DNA of 64,000 bases from Ornithinibacillus bavariensis (GTDB lineage: Bacteria; Bacillota; Bacilli; Bacillales; Amphibacillaceae). The notes beneath the pieces were generated by a model that was not told the origin of the DNA, did no database searches, and saw nothing but the letters and a program-made list of their open reading frames with translations. The stretch's first letter is position 1, and every line of letters starts with the position of its first letter. The stretch covers positions 1 to 64,000 of the forward strand of contig NZ_JBNPWZ010000014.1 of assembly GCF_050433565.1 (NCBI RefSeq), in the 5' to 3' direction. Made by a program: the position numbers and the translations under genes. Below, piece after piece: positions 61,374 to 64,000 of the stretch.

Positions 61374-62039
61374 CTATTGACCGCCGCCACCACCGGAACC
61401 GCCGTCACCAGAACCACCACCACCACCTGGCCCACCGCTTGAACCACCGCCTTGGCCACTTTGTCCACCTGACTGGTTACCTTGGTTTTGATTACCTTGT
61501 TCTTCTGCGGCTTTAAGGAGGGCTTCCTGAACCTTGGCTAGGAATAATGGAGATTCCAATGTTTGCCGAATCGTATCTTCAAGATGCTTACGAAACTGTT
61601 GGCTTTTTAACACCTGAAGTACCTGATCTTCCATTTCAGGATTTTTTAATAAATCCATCATCTGTTTTTGATACTCGGAGTCATTCATTAAACTTTTCAT
61701 TAAGTTTTTTTGATCTTCTTCCACGGATTTATAATATGTCTCAACAAATTTAGGATCCTCAAAGAGCTTTTTCCACATATCTTTGCTCTTTTCAGAATTT
61801 AATGTTTCATCAATAGCGCTTTTAACTGTGGAAGAATCGATTACAAGCTTCTCTTGCATTTTTTCGTCTGCTAAAATTTCTCTCAGAGCCTTCTTACCAT
61901 CTTCTGTTTGAAGTATATCAACAACCATTTTTTTTGTTGCATCATAGTCTGTATCTTTAATGGCTGCTTCACCGCCACTACATGCACTTATCATTAAGAG
62001 TAGGATACTGAAAATTAACAAGAATTGTACACGACGCAT
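61374..62039 (-). CDS. gerD: Spore germination lipoprotein GerD
   Basis: 221 residues. Lipobox LMISAC with the lipid-bearing cysteine at residue 20. A helical core of repeated 'KKLFEDPKFVE', 'MKSLMNDSEYQKQMMDLLKN'-like blocks spans 35-180. The protein ends with a long Gly/Ser-rich tail (about residues 186-221), longer than in B. subtilis GerD (about 185 residues). GerD clusters the germinosome in the inner spore membrane. A TGCATA...CAAATTA pair (62091 down to 62067) upstream could be a sigma-G promoter. Confidence 0.95.
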   Translation of the reverse strand: MRRVQFLLIFSILLLMISACSGGEAAIKDTDYDATKKMVVDILQTEDGKKALREILADEKMQEKLVIDSSTVKSAIDETLNSEKSKDMWKKLFEDPKFVETYYKSVEEDQKNLMKSLMNDSEYQKQMMDLLKNPEMEDQVLQVLKSQQFRKHLEDTIRQTLESPLFLAKVQEALLKAAEEQGNQNQGNQSGGQSGQGGGSSGGPGGGGGSGDGGSGGGGGQ

Positions 62040-62169
62040 ACAAATCCTCCTTCCACTTATCCTTTAATTTGAGTAAGATGAGTAAAAATATGCACATAGG
62101 ATAGGAAAAAAGATAAGGTTCATGTTACAATACGTCTTAGATATAGCTATAATTCAGGAGGATTTATCA

Positions 62170-62793
62170 TTGAATAGTCGTAAAGTAGTTAACTTGTTTT
62201 TGAAAACCCTCGCAATTGGAGGGCTTGTTGGGCTTATTACCAGCTTTTTTGTTAATGTGGAGGGTGTTTATACCGATAATCTTCAGCCCTTTAACTTTTT
62301 AGGCCTCATCGGTGTTATGCTATTTTTTATTGGACATGGTTTATTATATAGTGCTGTAAGCCAGACTGGCTTCTTTGCTTATCTTTACGTTAATCGATTA
62401 GGGTTAAGTATATTTCGCTCTTTTTGGCCGACCGTACAGTTTGTATTAATCGCTTTTATCACCTTTGATTTAATTTATTTCCCTTATAAGGCGTCAGATG
62501 GAGAGGTTTCTCTTATTTGGTTTATTCTAATGGCGGCAGGCCTCTTATTATACGGGTATATCATTGCTAAAATAAAAGCAAAAGAAACGAAAAAGCATGC
62601 TTTTATTCCTGCATTCTTTTTCATGGTCGTGTTCACAGTCGTTGAATGGGTACCTGCACTAAGAATTGGCTTAATAGGTGTAGATTTTTCTATTATCATG
62701 GTTATTACGTTACTTGCTTGTAATACCTATCAGTTACTTGTATTGCACCGTTTAAATCAAGCGGATGGAACTCCGAGAAAAGGAAAAAAATAA
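62170..62793 (+). CDS. kbaA: KinB-signalling pathway activation protein KbaA
   Basis: 207 residues from the TTG at 62170, eight bases after AGGAGG. An upstream ATG would precede this RBS and is rejected. Six membrane helices, with LITSFFVNVEGVYTDNLQPF in the first loop and QTGFFAYLYVNRLGLSIFRS in the middle. In B. subtilis KbaA is needed for KinB input to the sporulation phosphorelay. Convergent with pdaB through a shared terminator. Confidence 0.93.
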   Translation: MNSRKVVNLFLKTLAIGGLVGLITSFFVNVEGVYTDNLQPFNFLGLIGVMLFFIGHGLLYSAVSQTGFFAYLYVNRLGLSIFRSFWPTVQFVLIAFITFDLIYFPYKASDGEVSLIWFILMAAGLLLYGYIIAKIKAKETKKHAFIPAFFFMVVFTVVEWVPALRIGLIGVDFSIIMVITLLACNTYQLLVLHRLNQADGTPRKGKK

Positions 62794-62797
62794 TGGC

Positions 62798-62850
62798 AAA
62801 GGATGTCTCATTTGTACTCATTAAAGAGTATTATCTGAGACATCCTTTTT
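62798..62850. terminator. bidirectional terminator between kbaA and pdaB
   Basis: AAAGGATGTCTCA (62798-62810) and TGAGACATCCTTT (62836-62848) pair perfectly, with an inner GTACTC/GAGTAT. T-runs are present on both strands. Confidence 0.93.
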
Positions 62851-63608
62851 TAATCCACAATTTTTGACTTGGCATGTGCTTGATTCATTAGTTCGGATAC
62901 AGTAACAAAGTTAAACCCTTTATTTTTTAGCCCTGGGAGGATAGTTTTCAATGATTCAGCTGTTTGCTTAGCAGAGTCTGACGCATGTAACAAAATAATA
63001 TCGCCATTTTTAGTTTGGGACATGACTTGATCCACAATTATTTGTGTTCCTGGGTTCTGCCAATCATTCGGATTTACATTCCAGTGAATCACTTTATTGC
63101 CTAATCCCTCTGCAAGCTCAATAACTTCATCATTAAAATGACCGTGTGGGGCTCTTACTAATTCCATGTTATTGTAGCCTAATTTTCCAAAAACCGCCTT
63201 GGCATATTGTAAATCCTTTCGAACCTGGTTAATTTCTTGATCTAGATAGCTCTTATATCGATAGCCCAGCATTCCAATCTCATGCTTACCTTCCGTTATT
63301 TTTTTTAGTATATCTGGATGCTTTTCGGCCCATTCCCCGCTCACAAAAAAAGTAGCCTTAACTTGATGGTTTTCGAGTTGCTTAAGAATGTCATATACCT
63401 TTTCTTCTCCCCAGCTAATATTAAATGTAAGGGAAATATTCGGTTCATTAGAATTCCCTTTCGTTAGTGCTACAGGCTTGTCCGATGAGAAAATTGATAA
63501 AGAGCCATTATTTTCAAACCAAAGAAACCCGGCAGTGAAAAATGCAAGTACAATAATTAGTGTCCACCTTTTTAAGCGGCTGAAACGAATTACATAAAAA
63601 TGATTCAC
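62850..63608 (-). CDS. pdaB: PdaB-type sporulation polysaccharide deacetylase
   Basis: 252 residues, GTG start behind AGGAGGGGG. One N-terminal membrane anchor (WTLIIVLAFFTAGFLWF) and a NodB domain. The catalytic TFDD motif is replaced by LTFNISWG, and the RPPYG motif by VRAPHGHFND, both characteristic of PdaB rather than active chitin deacetylases. It is required for late spore peptidoglycan stability in B. subtilis. An enzymatic activity should not be assumed from the family name. Confidence 0.94.
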   Translation of the reverse strand: MNHFYVIRFSRLKRWTLIIVLAFFTAGFLWFENNGSLSIFSSDKPVALTKGNSNEPNISLTFNISWGEEKVYDILKQLENHQVKATFFVSGEWAEKHPDILKKITEGKHEIGMLGYRYKSYLDQEINQVRKDLQYAKAVFGKLGYNNMELVRAPHGHFNDEVIELAEGLGNKVIHWNVNPNDWQNPGTQIIVDQVMSQTKNGDIILLHASDSAKQTAESLKTILPGLKNKGFNFVTVSELMNQAHAKSKIVD

Positions 63609-63644
63609 TTTTCCCCCTCCTACTTAAGACAAGTCATTCCTTAC

Positions 63645-63673
63645 ATTTTATGAATGGAATGATAAATTATGAA
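63645..63673 (-). promoter_or_regulatory. candidate sporulation promoter of pdaB
   Basis: On the minus strand TTCATA (63673-63668), 15 bp, CATAAAAT (63652-63645), the same -10 as before cwlD. Weak on its own, but in line with sigma-G control of pdaB in B. subtilis. Confidence 0.35.
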
Positions 63674-63785
63674 CAAGTGGAGCTTTTTTTGATTAATGGG
63701 GTTAGAAGAACCTGCATAAATTATCCAAAAATGTGAACGATATAGACTACTGGCTATTTATAGCTGATTCATTAGAGGTGATATT

Positions 63786-64000
63786 ATGCTAGGTTTAATG
63801 ATTAATGATATGGAGAAAAGAGAATTAGAATACTTAATTAAAAGAGAGTTAGATGAAATCATATTTGATTTAGATGATCATCGAATTGATCATTTAGTAA
63901 AGAATGCTATGCGTGATAGATATAAGACCTTATTTCAGCTATTACGAAGAGTTTCCACCGATAAAGAATGCCTGCGATACATACCAAAACGAACAAAAAA
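63786..64000 (+). CDS. Conserved small hypothetical protein, 3' end outside window
   Basis: At least 71 codons from the ATG at 63786, eight or so bases after GAGGTG, with no stop before the window end. The sequence (MLGLMINDMEKRELEYLIKR, then HLVKNAMRDRYKTLFQLLRR) is helical and charged. I recall similar short proteins after pdaB in other bacilli, without a known function. Confidence 0.7.
   Translation, partial: MLGLMINDMEKRELEYLIKRELDEIIFDLDDHRIDHLVKNAMRDRYKTLFQLLRRVSTDKECLRYIPKRTK

Noticed and set aside
63390..63440. Loss of the catalytic Asp in the PdaB NodB motif (LTFNISWG)
   Set aside because: This is the normal state of PdaB orthologs, not a local mutation.

Overview
The window reads as a chromosomal segment of a low-GC, Gram-positive, endospore-forming member of the Bacillaceae. 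The gene order follows the B. subtilis region from the rrn operon before ctsR to pdaB. RBSs are strong AGGAGG types, GTG and TTG starts are frequent, and sporulation genes are present (sigH, cwlD, gerD, kbaA, pdaB). I cannot name the species from the sequence alone.

Layout: 1-136 is the 3' end of a 5S rRNA gene with its terminator. 213-908 is an MgtC/SapB-family membrane protein. 1092-5793 is the CtsR-controlled ctsR-mcsA-mcsB-clpC protein quality-control operon. 5890-8608 holds radA and the PIN/TRAM gene yacL. 8898-14430 carries gltX, a cysteine T-box, cysE, cysS, mrnC, rlmB and rae1. 14472-16416 carries sigH, rpmG, secE and nusG. 16439-19016 is the L11/L1/L10/L7-L12 cluster. 19132-27818 is an RsmC-like methyltransferase, rpoB, rpoC and an L7Ae-family gene. 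27949-32312 is the str operon (rpsL, rpsG, fusA, tuf). 32515-47113 is the S10-spc-alpha superoperon with secY, adk, infA and rpoA. 47361-51724 is ecfA1-ecfA2-ecfT, truA, rplM and rpsI. 51786-57276 is an accessory stretch with single genes, long empty gaps and gene remnants on the minus strand. 57392-63608 is a Yip1-like/adaptor pair, cwlD, salA, gerD, kbaA and pdaB. A conserved small gene is cut by the window end.

How the parts work together: most genes build or run transcription and translation. They are wired by cis-acting RNA signals: a Cys-specific T-box before cysE-cysS, an L10 leader before rplJL, two L1-stalk mimics before rplK and rplA, an S10-operon leader and an L13-type leader. The clp operon adds stress proteolysis under CtsR. 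The right end serves sporulation, cortex maturation and germination.

Most notable points: (1) disA, ispD and ispF are missing from their usual places between radA and gltX. (2) map is missing after adk, and the adk-infA gap holds a decayed but recognisable copy of the KOW/L14e-like gene that normally precedes infA. (3) Two separate copies of a 23S helix-76-like L1-binding element occur in one operon. (4) Structured leaders of unclear function precede rpoB, nusG and rpoA, and a 13-bp inverted repeat encloses the promoter of the L7Ae-like gene. (5) The accessory region contains a frameshifted FtsX-type permease remnant and a chimeric hydrolase/SRPBCC junction. No CRISPR array, insertion sequence, prophage or clearly new multi-gene system was found.
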